The notes: generated by a model from the letters alone, not told the origin. A DNA stretch of 64,000 bases from Paracoccus sp. N5 (GCF_000371965.1 NZ_AQUO01000001.1:2811290-2875289), one strand, 5' to 3'. Shown: positions 8,602-15,849, counted from the first letter of the stretch. A program made the numbers and translations.

Positions 8602-9709
8602 CAAGCCGGGTGAGGTCGAGCGGGACTGGTCGGTGGCGATCTCGCCGACCGAGGAGATCATCAACGAGGCCCGCAACGGCCGCATGTTCATCCTGGTCGA
8701 CCACGAGGACCGCGAGAACGAGGGCGACCTGGTGATCCCGGCGCAGATGGCGACGCCCGACGCGGTCAACTTCATGGCCACCCACGGCCGCGGGCTGATC
8801 TGCCTGTCCATGCCCGGTGCGCGCATCGACGCGCTGGGGCTGCCGCTGATGAGCTCCAAGAACTCCAGCCGGCACGAGACCGCCTTCACCATGTCCATCG
8901 AGGCGCGCGAGGGCGTGACCACCGGCATCTCGGCCCATGACCGCGCCCATACCATCGCGGTCGCCATCGACCCGACCAAGGGCGCGGCCGACATCGCCAC
9001 GCCCGGCCATATCTTCCCGCTGCGCGCCCGCGAGGGCGGCGTGCTGGTCCGCGCCGGCCATACCGAGGCCGCGGTCGACATCTCGCGCCTGGCCGGGCTG
9101 AACCCGGCGGGCGTGATCTGCGAGATCATGAACGAGGACGGCACCATGGCCCGGCTGCCGGACCTGGTGGCATTCGCGCAGAAGCACGGGCTGAAGATCG
9201 GCACCATCAGCGACCTGATCGCCTATCGCCGCCGCTACGACAACCTCATCGCGGAACGCGGCCAGCGGGCGGTGAGCTCGCTCCATGGCGGCGACTGGAT
9301 GATGCGCATCTTTGCCGACGAGACCTCGGGCGCCGAGCATATCGTGCTGACCAAGGGCGACCTGACCGCGCCCGGCCCGGTGCTGGTGCGCATGCATGTG
9401 CTGGACCCGCTGCACGACGTGCTGGGCATCGGCCGGGTCGAAGCGGGCACGCTGGGCGCCGCCATGTCGGCCATCGCCGGCGAGGGCAGGGGCGTCGTGG
9501 TGCTGTTCCGCGACCTCGAGCCGCGCCTGCCGCGCCAGGACGAGGTCAGCTCGCATGTGCTGCGCCAATACGGGCTCGGCGCGCAGATCCTGTCGGCGCT
9601 GGGGCTGTCGGAACTGGTGCTGTTGACGAATTCGGCGCCGGTCAAGGTCGTCGGGCTTGACGCCTACGGTCTTTCGATCCATTCCACGCGCTCGATTCCG
9701 AAAGAGTGA
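8591..9709 (+). CDS. ribB: 3,4-dihydroxy-2-butanone-4-phosphate synthase RibB with degenerate GTP cyclohydrolase II domain (RibBX)
   Basis: 372 aa. The N-terminal domain (about 1-210) is an intact RibB, making the four-carbon unit from ribulose 5-phosphate: LVDHEDRENEGDL, the HGRGLICL loop, TAFTMSIEAREGVTTGIS, and RAGHTEAAVD. The C-terminal domain has the fold length of GTP cyclohydrolase II but not its chemistry: where active RibA has the zinc-ligand motif with three Cys, this protein reads RMHVLDPLHDVLGIGRVEAG with no Cys. It matches the RibBX class known in alphaproteobacteria, so another gene elsewhere must supply GTP cyclohydrolase II. ATG 8591 chosen for AGGAG six bases upstream; it overlaps the preceding gene by 11 bases. 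Confidence 0.93.
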   Translation: MQYDKPGEVERDWSVAISPTEEIINEARNGRMFILVDHEDRENEGDLVIPAQMATPDAVNFMATHGRGLICLSMPGARIDALGLPLMSSKNSSRHETAFTMSIEAREGVTTGISAHDRAHTIAVAIDPTKGAADIATPGHIFPLRAREGGVLVRAGHTEAAVDISRLAGLNPAGVICEIMNEDGTMARLPDLVAFAQKHGLKIGTISDLIAYRRRYDNLIAERGQRAVSSLHGGDWMMRIFADETSGAEHIVLTKGDLTAPGPVLVRMHVLDPLHDVLGIGRVEAGTLGAAMSAIAGEGRGVVVLFRDLEPRLPRQDEVSSHVLRQYGLGAQILSALGLSELVLLTNSAPVKVVGLDAYGLSIHSTRSIPKE

Positions 9710-9713
9710 CGCA

Positions 9714-10265
9714 ATGGCCGCCAGCATCGAACATTACCAACTGCCGCTGCCCCGCCTGGACGGCGCGCGGCTGCTGATCGTGGTCGCGCCCTATTACCGG
9801 CAGATCGCCGAGGCGCTGATCGCCGGGGCGCGGCAGGTGGCGGCCGATGCTGGCGCCACGGTGGACCTGGTCGAGGTGCCGGGCGCGCTCGAGGTGCCGA
9901 CCGCCATCGGCCTGGCCGCCGCGCGCGGGCTCTATGACGGCTATGTCGCACTGGGCTGCGTGATCCGGGGCGAGACGACGCATTACGACACGGTCTGCAA
10001 CGACAGCTCGCGCGGCATCACGCTGCTGGGGCTGCAGGGCCATTGCATCGGCAACGGCATCCTGACCGTCGAGAATTACGAGCAAGCCGCGGTCCGCGCC
10101 GATCCGGCGACGCAGAACAAGGGCGGCGGTGCGGCGGCGGCGGCGCTGCATCTGATCGCGCTGAAACGCGGCTGGGACCGGCAATCGCCGCGTGGCGACA
10201 CCCCCGGCGGCGCCCGCGACGTGATCCGCCTGGCCGGCGAGATCGACGGACCGAGGGGCGCCTGA
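9714..10265 (+). CDS. ribH: 6,7-dimethyl-8-ribityllumazine synthase
   Basis: 183 aa. It condenses the RibB product with the RibD-derived pyrimidine to give lumazine, the substrate of RibE. Signatures are present: a V(P)GALEVP substrate loop, ALGCVIRGETTHYD with the catalytic His, and NGILTVENYEQA. The C-terminus is about 25 residues longer than the minimal family (DTPGGARDVIRLAGEIDGPRGA). ATG 9714 lies 5 bases after the ribBX stop, giving tight coupling. nusB follows after 2 bases, the common ribH-nusB order. Confidence 0.96.
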   Translation: MAASIEHYQLPLPRLDGARLLIVVAPYYRQIAEALIAGARQVAADAGATVDLVEVPGALEVPTAIGLAAARGLYDGYVALGCVIRGETTHYDTVCNDSSRGITLLGLQGHCIGNGILTVENYEQAAVRADPATQNKGGGAAAAALHLIALKRGWDRQSPRGDTPGGARDVIRLAGEIDGPRGA

Positions 10266-10267
10266 CC

Positions 10268-10768
10268 ATGACCGACAAGAAAACCCCCGCCGACCGCAAT
10301 GCCGAGCGCGCCAACCGCCAGGCGCGTGCCGCCGCCGCGCGACTTTATGCCGTGCAGGCGCTGTTCCAGATGGAGGCTGCCGGCACCTCCGCCGACCGCG
10401 TCCAGCGCGAATTCCTGAACTGGCGCATCGGCCGCGAGGGCGAGGACGACGACATCGTCTCGGCCGAGGCCGATGACGCGCTGTTTGCCCGCATCGTCGA
10501 CGACGCCGTCGCCTGGCAGGCGAAGATCGACCAGATGACCGACCGCGCGCTGGTGGCGAAATGGCCGATCGACCGCATCGACCCGGTGCTGCGCTCGGTC
10601 TTCCGCGCCGCCGGGGCCGAGCTGGTGACGCCGAAGACGCCGCCCAAGGTGGTCATCACCGAATACGTCCGCCTGGCGCAGGCTTTCTTTGCCGAAGGGC
10701 GCGAGTCGAAATTCGTCAACGCCGTGCTCGACCACATGGCCCGCGAGGCGCGCCCGGACGCCTTCTGA
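10268..10768 (+). CDS. nusB: Transcription antitermination factor NusB
   Basis: 166 aa all-alpha RNA-binding protein that with NusE (S10) binds boxA in rRNA leaders to prevent premature termination. The family pattern RAAAARLYAVQALFQMEAAG (residues 20-39) and the C-terminal VVITEYVRLAQAFFAEGRESKFVNAVLDH are both clear. ATG 10268 follows the ribH stop by 2 bases. Last gene of the riboflavin operon, as in many bacteria. Confidence 0.95.
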   Translation: MTDKKTPADRNAERANRQARAAAARLYAVQALFQMEAAGTSADRVQREFLNWRIGREGEDDDIVSAEADDALFARIVDDAVAWQAKIDQMTDRALVAKWPIDRIDPVLRSVFRAAGAELVTPKTPPKVVITEYVRLAQAFFAEGRESKFVNAVLDHMAREARPDAF

Positions 10769-10871
10769 CGACCGCCCGCCAGGGACATTGTGACGCGCCG
10801 CGCATTTTCGGCTTCGGAAACGCCGGCCTTGGCGCTAGGATGGGCCGTCCAACCCCGCGCGGAGATACGGT

Positions 10872-11177
10872 ATGCCCAGGCTGGTCCGGCTCTATATCCT
10901 CAGTATCGCCATCGGCTTCGTGCTGGCGCTCGCCTTTACCGGGCTGCTTCTGGCGCTGGACGTGGCATCGCTGCGTCACCTGGTCTTCGCCACGCGCGGC
11001 GGCTGGATCGCCGTGCTGATGCTGGTCGTCTTCCACACCATCCTGTTTTCCGGCGTGCAGTTCGGCATCCGCATCATGCTGATGGCGGGCGGCGACGGGC
11101 CGCATGGCGGCATGCAGCGGCCCCTGCGCAGCCGCATCCTGGTGCTGGTTCCATCCGCCGCGCCCGGCAAACGCTAG
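10872..11177 (+). CDS. Small inner-membrane protein, function unknown
   Basis: 101 aa with two predicted transmembrane helices (about residues 5-29, IGFVLALAFTGLLLALDV; and 44-66, WIAVLMLVVFHTILFSGVQFG), short polar ends and a basic C-terminus. I do not recognise a named family; proteins of this form are common in Rhodobacteraceae next to nusB. The gene follows nusB by about 100 bases and is followed by two hairpins, the second a strong terminator at 11246-11273. Confidence 0.7.
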   Translation: MPRLVRLYILSIAIGFVLALAFTGLLLALDVASLRHLVFATRGGWIAVLMLVVFHTILFSGVQFGIRIMLMAGGDGPHGGMQRPLRSRILVLVPSAAPGKR

Positions 11178-11202
11178 GCGCCCACACGCCGGGATGACAT
11201 TT

Positions 11203-11230
11203 TTGCGCCAGGACTGTGGACCTGGCGCAA
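11203..11230 (+). other. Perfect 10-bp inverted repeat (hairpin)
   Basis: Arms TTGCGCCAGG (11203-11212) and CCTGGCGCAA (11221-11230) enclose an 8-base loop. It lies 15 bases before a second, T-tailed hairpin. Together they could be the 3' region of the membrane-protein transcript or the body of a short RNA. Confidence 0.7.
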
Positions 11231-11245
11231 CATTTCCCGCACCAG

Positions 11246-11273
11246 GGCAGCGTGAATTCGCTGCCTTTTTTTT
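11246..11273 (+). terminator. Rho-independent terminator
   Basis: Stem GGCAGCG (11246-11252) with CGCTGCC (11259-11265), loop TGAATT, followed by eight T. A textbook plus-strand terminator closing the ribE-nusB/membrane-protein region. Confidence 0.9.
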
Positions 11274-11597
11274 GTGCAATCGACCGCGCAGACCACCATG
11301 TTACCGCCCGTTAACCTTTCGTGAGCGCGACGGTGTCCTCCTACCTTCTGAAACTCGTGGATAAACTTCGCTACAACCAAATGGCGATTTGGTTTCATCA
11401 CGATTTCCTCTGGTCCAAATTCCGCCGATGCTCGGGTTCCCTGCGATTTTCACGTTTTTGGGAGATCGGTTCACGTTTCGGGTCCCTCTTTATCCACCGG
11501 GCGGCTGGTTCTACCTCTGATGCAGCAGAGATGCTCGTGGTGCCGGAAGGCCGGGGCCACGGACACGGAACACGGTTCGGGAAAAGGACTGATCACG
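11274..11597. other. AT-richer intergenic region upstream of the DUF481 gene
   Basis: About 320 bases with visibly lower GC than the genes around it, and no credible coding frame. It contains TTACCGCCCGTTAACC (11301-11316), nearly the same as a motif at 7353-7368. It probably carries the promoter of the downstream outer-membrane protein gene. Confidence 0.45.
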
Positions 11598-12530
11598 ATG
11601 AAAACCCTTGCCTACCTCGCCGGCGCCACCGCCCTGGCTGCCTCCTTCGCGGCTCCTGCCTTTGCGCAGTCGGAAACCTCGGCCGGGGCCAATGCCGTTG
11701 GCATCACCCAAGTCAACGAAGACATGCGCGATGTCGAGCGCGACGTCCGCGACGATTTCGCCCGTTCGGAAGACGCCTATCGCTTCGGCAATCCCGACCA
11801 GCGCCAAGGCACCTTCGGTTCGGTCGCGCTGAGCTATACCGGCTCGACCGGCAACAGCGAAAACCAGGACTTCAACCTGTCGGGCCGCCTGTCGCACAAC
11901 CAGGGCCAGTTCTCGCAGTCGGTCGGTATCCTGCTGGAATACGGCGATAACAACGCCGGCAACAAGGACACCGAAAAGACCTATGTGATCTATGAAGGCA
12001 TGTATAACTTCAACGATCGCTTCTATGGCTTCGCCCTGGGCCGCCTGGCCACCGACGCGCTGGCCGGCGACCCGATCAGCCTGTCCGACGGCGAGACCTT
12101 CGACTCGCTCGACGGCCGGCTGAAGCGTGACGCCTATTTCGGCGTCGGCCCCGGCTACCGGATCATCAACACCGACACCACCGCCTGGCGCGTGCAGGCC
12201 GCTGTCGGCGTGCGCTACACCAAGGCCGTAGTCGCGACCGAGGATCCGCTGGACCCGCTGGACGGCACCATCGACTACGACTCGGATACCGATGTCGGTT
12301 ACCTGCTGTCGTCGCGGTTCTACCACCGCATCAACGACAACTTCTTCGTGACCAATGACACCGACTACCTGACCTCGGACGCGAACGACACGATCACGAA
12401 CGAACTGGGTCTGAACTTCAAGATGACCGAAGCCTTCGCGACTCGCGTGTCCTACAAGACCGAATACGTCTCGGACCGCAACATCCGCACCGACAACACG
12501 CTGGGCGTGTCGCTGGTCTACGGCTTCTAA
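11598..12530 (+). CDS. Outer-membrane protein, DUF481 family
   Basis: 310 aa. A Sec signal peptide (MKTLAYLAGATALAASFAAPAFA, given here as residues 1-23) is followed by an acidic linker and then alternating amphipathic strands typical of a beta-barrel (GSVALSYTGSTGNS, FSQSVGILLEYG, GYLLSSRFYHRINDNFF). The protein ends in a strand with terminal Phe (GVSLVYGF), the BamA-recognised barrel end. DUF481 proteins (YdiY-like) are outer-membrane proteins of unsettled role, some induced by acid or salt. An AAGGA ribosome site precedes the ATG. Monocistronic: a long upstream region on one side and a UUCG-loop terminator on the other. Confidence 0.88.
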   Translation: MKTLAYLAGATALAASFAAPAFAQSETSAGANAVGITQVNEDMRDVERDVRDDFARSEDAYRFGNPDQRQGTFGSVALSYTGSTGNSENQDFNLSGRLSHNQGQFSQSVGILLEYGDNNAGNKDTEKTYVIYEGMYNFNDRFYGFALGRLATDALAGDPISLSDGETFDSLDGRLKRDAYFGVGPGYRIINTDTTAWRVQAAVGVRYTKAVVATEDPLDPLDGTIDYDSDTDVGYLLSSRFYHRINDNFFVTNDTDYLTSDANDTITNELGLNFKMTEAFATRVSYKTEYVSDRNIRTDNTLGVSLVYGF

Positions 12531-12556
12531 GTCTTTCCCTCTCTCTCGTGACAACA

Positions 12557-12583
12557 GGGGCGGCCTTCGGGCCGTCCCTTTTT
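12557..12583 (+). terminator. Rho-independent terminator with UUCG tetraloop
   Basis: Nine-pair stem GGGGCGGCC (12557-12565) with GGCCGTCCC (12570-12578), one G-T wobble, loop TTCG closed by C-G, then five T. Terminates the DUF481 gene. Confidence 0.92.
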
Positions 12584-12589
12584 CGTTTT

Positions 12590-12710
12590 CGAGGGGGGAA
12601 GAGCGGCGGGAACCGCAGCAACCGTGGCAGCGCTAGTTTCCCCGAAAGCCTGGATGTCCAGGTGGGAGCCGGATAACGGGACCAAGGCCCCGACAGAGCC
12701 AGCCCCCTCG
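12590..12710 (-). ncRNA. Candidate structured small RNA, possibly 6S-like (speculative)
   Basis: A 121-base non-coding block closed by an 8-bp helix, CGAGGGGG (12590-12597) with CCCCCTCG (12703-12710). Inside, CCTGG-ACAT-CCAGG forms an apical hairpin near the centre on the minus strand. On the minus strand a perfect TATAAT (12721-12716) sits just upstream of the closing helix, so transcription would start about 12710. No good -35 is visible. A long, interrupted, self-closing rod is the general form of 6S RNA, but I cannot confirm the family from memory. It is flanked by the DUF481 terminator and by mmcB. Confidence 0.35.
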
Positions 12711-12830
12711 GTGAAATTATAGGCCAGTGGAAAAAGAGGCCACACACGAGAAGAGCAGAAACCCGCCTGCGTCGAAAATAAGCCTCCGGGCGCCGCATCG
12801 CAAGGGCCGGCAGGGGTGGGCTTGCAAGAT

Positions 12831-12845
12831 GTTGCCGTTTCGTTC
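12831..12845 (+). promoter_or_regulatory. LexA (SOS) box-like site upstream of mmcB
   Basis: GTTG-CCGTTTC-GTTC matches the alphaproteobacterial LexA consensus GTTC-N7-GTTC with one mismatch (GTTG). It ends 11 bases before the mmcB start. mmcB is known to be damage-inducible in Caulobacter, which supports the call. Confidence 0.45.
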
Positions 12846-12856
12846 ATGGTTCGGCC

Positions 12857-13336
12857 ATGTCACAGCAGCCCAGCGACGCCCCGACCGAGATCCTGCCCGC
12901 CAAACCCGGCCAGCGCCTGCAGCGCGGCGTGGCGCGGATGCTGACCGGGCTGGGCCATGCCGCGCTTTGCGAATTCGTGCCCGTGGGCGGGCTGCGGGTC
13001 GACGTGATCTCGATCTCGCCCAAGGGCGAGATCTGGGTGGTGGAATGCAAGAGCTGCCGGGCCGATTTCACCGGCGACCGCAAGTGGCAGGGCTATCTGG
13101 AGTTCTGCGACCGCTTCTTCTGGGCGGTGGACGCCGATTTCCCCGACGAATTGCTGCCGCAGGGCTCGGGGCTGATCCGCGCCGACAGCTGGGGGGCGGA
13201 GCTGCTGCGCATGGCGCCCGAATCGCGGCTGGCGGCGGCGCGGCGGACGCGGCTCTTGCGCGATATCGCCCGGGTCTCGGCCGGCCGGCTCTTGTCGCTG
13301 ACCGACCCGATGGGGATCAGCGGCGCGGCTTTCTAG
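12857..13336 (+). CDS. mmcB: MmcB family DNA repair protein
   Basis: 159 aa. MmcB proteins are PD-(D/E)xK-type nuclease-fold proteins required for mitomycin C resistance in Caulobacter. The active-site pattern is visible: D49 in RVDVISI, then E63-C-K65 in WVVECKSCRADF. The rest matches the compact family fold (RKWQGYLEFCDRFFWAV). The gene follows a LexA-like box and its 3' end overlaps the convergent DUF6324 gene by 20 bases. Role in repair of cross-linked or bulky DNA damage is known for the family; the enzymatic activity is inferred. Confidence 0.88.
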   Translation: MSQQPSDAPTEILPAKPGQRLQRGVARMLTGLGHAALCEFVPVGGLRVDVISISPKGEIWVVECKSCRADFTGDRKWQGYLEFCDRFFWAVDADFPDELLPQGSGLIRADSWGAELLRMAPESRLAAARRTRLLRDIARVSAGRLLSLTDPMGISGAAF

Positions 13337-13553
13337 GCTTCTCGCCCTTGCCGGCGCCCGGCGAGGGTTGGCCCATGCTGCGCGCGGCCTCGGCGGCGGC
13401 CAGCAGTTCCTCGGCGATCTCCTCGGCTTCCTCGGGGTCGAAATCCAGCGGCAGGTCCACGCCCTCGGCCTCGACATAGATGCGGACCATGCCGCGGTCG
13501 GTGGGGCCGATCTGAAGATTCGCCGCGATTTCGCTTTCGCTGTTGATGCTCAT
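13317..13553 (-). CDS. DUF6324 family protein
   Basis: 78 aa, a small acidic protein conserved in Rhodobacteraceae. It begins SINSESEIAANLQIGPTDRG, then a strand-rich part (MVRIYVEAEGVDLPLDF) and an acidic helix (EEAEEIAEELLAAAEAAR), ending in a basic Lys/Arg/Pro tail that lies in the overlap with mmcB. Function unknown. The ATG at 13553 is preceded by GGAGAG. The family name is from memory; the conservation of the first 50 residues is what I trust most. Confidence 0.75.
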   Translation of the reverse strand: MSINSESEIAANLQIGPTDRGMVRIYVEAEGVDLPLDFDPEEAEEIAEELLAAAEAARSMGQPSPGAGKGEKPRKPRR

Positions 13554-13666
13554 GCTGCTCTCCTGCCGGCTGGCGCTTGGGTGCGGAATTTTTCCTTAGC
13601 GCGCCTGTCAAAAACCGGCAAGTCGGGCTTGCGCAGCCGGGTCGCTGGCGATAGATACGCGCCTGT

Positions 13667-13743
13667 GCCGCCTTAGCTCAGCTGGTTAGAGCGCTAGATT
13701 GTGGATCTAGAGGTCCCCCGTTCGAGCCGGGGAGGCGGTACCA
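13667..13743 (+). tRNA. tRNA-His (anticodon GTG)
   Basis: Cloverleaf: acceptor GCCGCCT/AGGCGGT, D-stem GCTC, anticodon stem CTAGA/TCTAG with loop TTGTGGA (anticodon 13701-13703), T-arm CCCCG-TTCGAGC-CGGGG, discriminator A73 and encoded CCA. Position -1 is T, not G, so the usual extra G is absent, a known peculiarity of alphaproteobacterial tRNA-His. Confidence 0.97.
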
Positions 13744-13776
13744 CCGAAAAATCACCCCGAAAGCAGCGCACATATC

Positions 13777-14787
13777 ATGGTCCCGGTCCAGAAACATGGC
13801 ATCGTGGAGGCGGCCCGGCTTTCCGTCGCCCCGATGATGGACTGGACCGACAGCCTGTGCCGGCGCGTTCACCGCCTGCTGTCGCGCCGCGCGCTGCTTT
13901 ACACCGAGATGGTGACCGCCCCGGCGCTGGTCTTCGGCGACCGGGCGAAACTCCTGGATTTCGACGCGGCCGAGCATCCGCTGGCGCTGCAGCTTGGCGG
14001 CTCGGACCCGGGCCAACTGGCCGAGGCCGCGCGCATCGGCGCCGACTGGGGCTATGACGAGATCAACCTGAACGTCGGCTGCCCCAGCGACCGCGTGCAA
14101 TCGGGCTGTTTCGGCGCCGTGCTGATGACCCGGCCCGAACTGGTCGCCGAATGCGCCGCGGCGATGATCGCCGCGAGCCCGGTCGAGGTGACGGTGAAAT
14201 GCCGCATCGGCGTCGACGACCAGATCCCCGAGGAGGTGCTGCCGGCCTTCATCGCCCGCATGCGCGACGCCGGTGTGCGCCGGCTGACCATCCACGCCCG
14301 CAAGGCCTGGCTGCAGGGCCTGTCCCCGCGCGAGAACCGCGAGATTCCGCCGCTGGACTATGCGCTGGTGCAGCGCATGAAGCAGGCGTTTCCCGAACTG
14401 CACCTGTCGATCAACGGCGGCATTGCCAGCCTCGACACCGTGCGCGGGCAGCTTCGGGTCATGGACGGGGTGATGGTCGGCCGCGCCGCCTATCACCAGC
14501 CCTGGGACATGCTGGGGCAGGCCGACCGGCTTTGGGGCGAGACGCCGCCCTTCGCCGACCCGCTGGAAGCAGCCGCCGCGCTGCGCGAACTGGTCGAGGC
14601 GCATCTGGCCGCGGGCGGGCGGCTGCACCAGGTCACGCGGCACATGCTGGGCCTGTTTCACGGCCGGCCCGGCGCGCGCGGCTGGCGCCGGCAACTCTCG
14701 GAGGGCGCCTCGCGCGCCCGCAACCCGGCCGAGGCGCTGGCGGTCTATGACACTGCCTTGTCCGAGGTTGCCGCACCGGCCGCCTAG
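13777..14787 (+). CDS. dusA: tRNA dihydrouridine(20/20a) synthase DusA
   Basis: 336 aa FMN enzyme that reduces uridine 20/20a in the tRNA D-loop using NADPH. Family motifs: SVAPMMDWTDSLCRR near the N-terminus, EINLNVGCPSDRVQSG (about 95-110), TVKCRIGVDD, HARKAWLQGLSP and INGGI. The general-acid Cys usually found in GACLM is Val here (GAVLM, V115) while a Cys sits four residues earlier (C111). It starts 33 bases after tRNA-His, and its stop overlaps the convergent mazG stop by three bases within CTAG. DusA rather than DusB/C on the basis of the ARKAWLQGLSP and GCPSDRVQ segments. Confidence 0.94.
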   Translation: MVPVQKHGIVEAARLSVAPMMDWTDSLCRRVHRLLSRRALLYTEMVTAPALVFGDRAKLLDFDAAEHPLALQLGGSDPGQLAEAARIGADWGYDEINLNVGCPSDRVQSGCFGAVLMTRPELVAECAAAMIAASPVEVTVKCRIGVDDQIPEEVLPAFIARMRDAGVRRLTIHARKAWLQGLSPRENREIPPLDYALVQRMKQAFPELHLSINGGIASLDTVRGQLRVMDGVMVGRAAYHQPWDMLGQADRLWGETPPFADPLEAAAALRELVEAHLAAGGRLHQVTRHMLGLFHGRPGARGWRRQLSEGASRARNPAEALAVYDTALSEVAAPAA

Positions 14788-15626
14788 GCCCGCTCGGCGG
14801 CTTTCGCCCGATCCCAGAGCGCATCCATCTCGGCCAGGTCGCTGTCCTCGGGGCGGCGGCCCTCGGCGGCCAGCGCGGCCTCGACGGACTGGAAGCGGCG
14901 GGTGAACTTGGCATTGGCGCCGCGCAGCGCCTCCTCGGGGTCGATCTTCAGGTGCCGGGCCAGATTCGCCATCACGAACATCAGGTCGCCGAACTCCTCC
15001 GTCAAATGCGCGTGATCGGCGCTGTCCCGGGCCTCGACCAGTTCGCGCGTCTCCTCGGCAAGCTTCGCCAGCACATCCTCGGGACCGAGCCAGTCGAAAC
15101 CGACGCGGGCGGCGCGGTTTTGCAATTTCACCGCGCGGGTCAGGCCGGGAAGCCCCAGCGCTACCCCGTCCAGCACGCCTTTTTCGGCCTTGGCGGCACG
15201 CTCCCTGGCCTTGATCGCCTCCCAGTCGCGGATCTGCTGCTCGGCGGATTTGTCGCGGGATTCGTCGCCGAAGATATGCGGATGGCGGTCGATCATCTTG
15301 GCGGTGACCTTGTCGACCACGTCGGCAAATGCGAACAGCCCCGCTTCCTCGGCCATGCGGGCGTGAAACACCACCTGCAAGAGCAGATCGCCCAGCTCGC
15401 CCGGCAATTCGTCCCAGGCTTCGCGGGCGATGGCATCGGCGACCTCATGCGCCTCTTCGATCGTATAGGGCGCGATCGAGGCGAAATCCTGCTCGATGTC
15501 CCAGGGGCAGCCGGTCTGTGGGTCGCGCAGCGCCGCCATGATGGCAAGCAGCCGGTCGATCCCGGTCCTGTCATTTGCCTCTTGCAGCAGGGCCGGATGG
15601 ATCACCGGCGCCTTGTCCTCAGCCAT
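14784..15626 (-). CDS. mazG: Nucleoside triphosphate pyrophosphohydrolase MazG
   Basis: 280 aa; hydrolyses (d)NTPs to monophosphates and pyrophosphate, a house-cleaning activity. It has two MazG domains as in E. coli. The first shows CPWDIEQDFASI, the metal motif EEAHEVADAI and ELGDLLLQVVFHARMAEE; the second shows EETRELVEARDS and EEFGDLMFVMANLARHL. ATG at 15626 follows GAGAGG. Ends tail to tail with dusA inside a CTAG. The start shown gives a protein of normal length; a longer frame upstream runs into the repeat region and lacks support. Confidence 0.95.
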   Translation of the reverse strand: MAEDKAPVIHPALLQEANDRTGIDRLLAIMAALRDPQTGCPWDIEQDFASIAPYTIEEAHEVADAIAREAWDELPGELGDLLLQVVFHARMAEEAGLFAFADVVDKVTAKMIDRHPHIFGDESRDKSAEQQIRDWEAIKARERAAKAEKGVLDGVALGLPGLTRAVKLQNRAARVGFDWLGPEDVLAKLAEETRELVEARDSADHAHLTEEFGDLMFVMANLARHLKIDPEEALRGANAKFTRRFQSVEAALAAEGRRPEDSDLAEMDALWDRAKAAERA

Positions 15627-15713
15627 TGTCGCCACCTCTCGCAGAACATCCTGTCCTGCCCTGCCACAGGCGCGGCCCCATGTCCACGCAAGCGGCGACC
15701 GCAAGCGTTGGCA

Positions 15714-15849
15714 GGGGGCTCTGCCCCCTCGTCGCTGGCGCTCCTCACCCCCGGGATATTTCCACAAGAAAGAAGCCGGATGAACGGCGCGATTTCTTTC
15801 TTGTCCAAATATCCTGGGAGAGCGCGGAACGCGCGGGGGCGAAGCCCCC
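15714..15849. repeat. Two head-to-head copies of a dispersed intergenic repeat
   Basis: This occupies most of the 350-base gap before yajC. Each copy has a GGGGGC-N3-GCCCCC hairpin (15714-15728 and 15835-15849) at its outer end and an inner arm. The inner arms, GGATATTTCCACAAGAAAGAA (21 bases, 15754-15774, quoted here as two halves GGATATTTCC and ACAAGAAAGAA) and its inverted partner at 15794-15814, agree at 19 of 21 positions. The repeats therefore form a long cruciform. The same GGATATTT/GGGTATTT core recurs elsewhere in the window. Confidence 0.8.
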
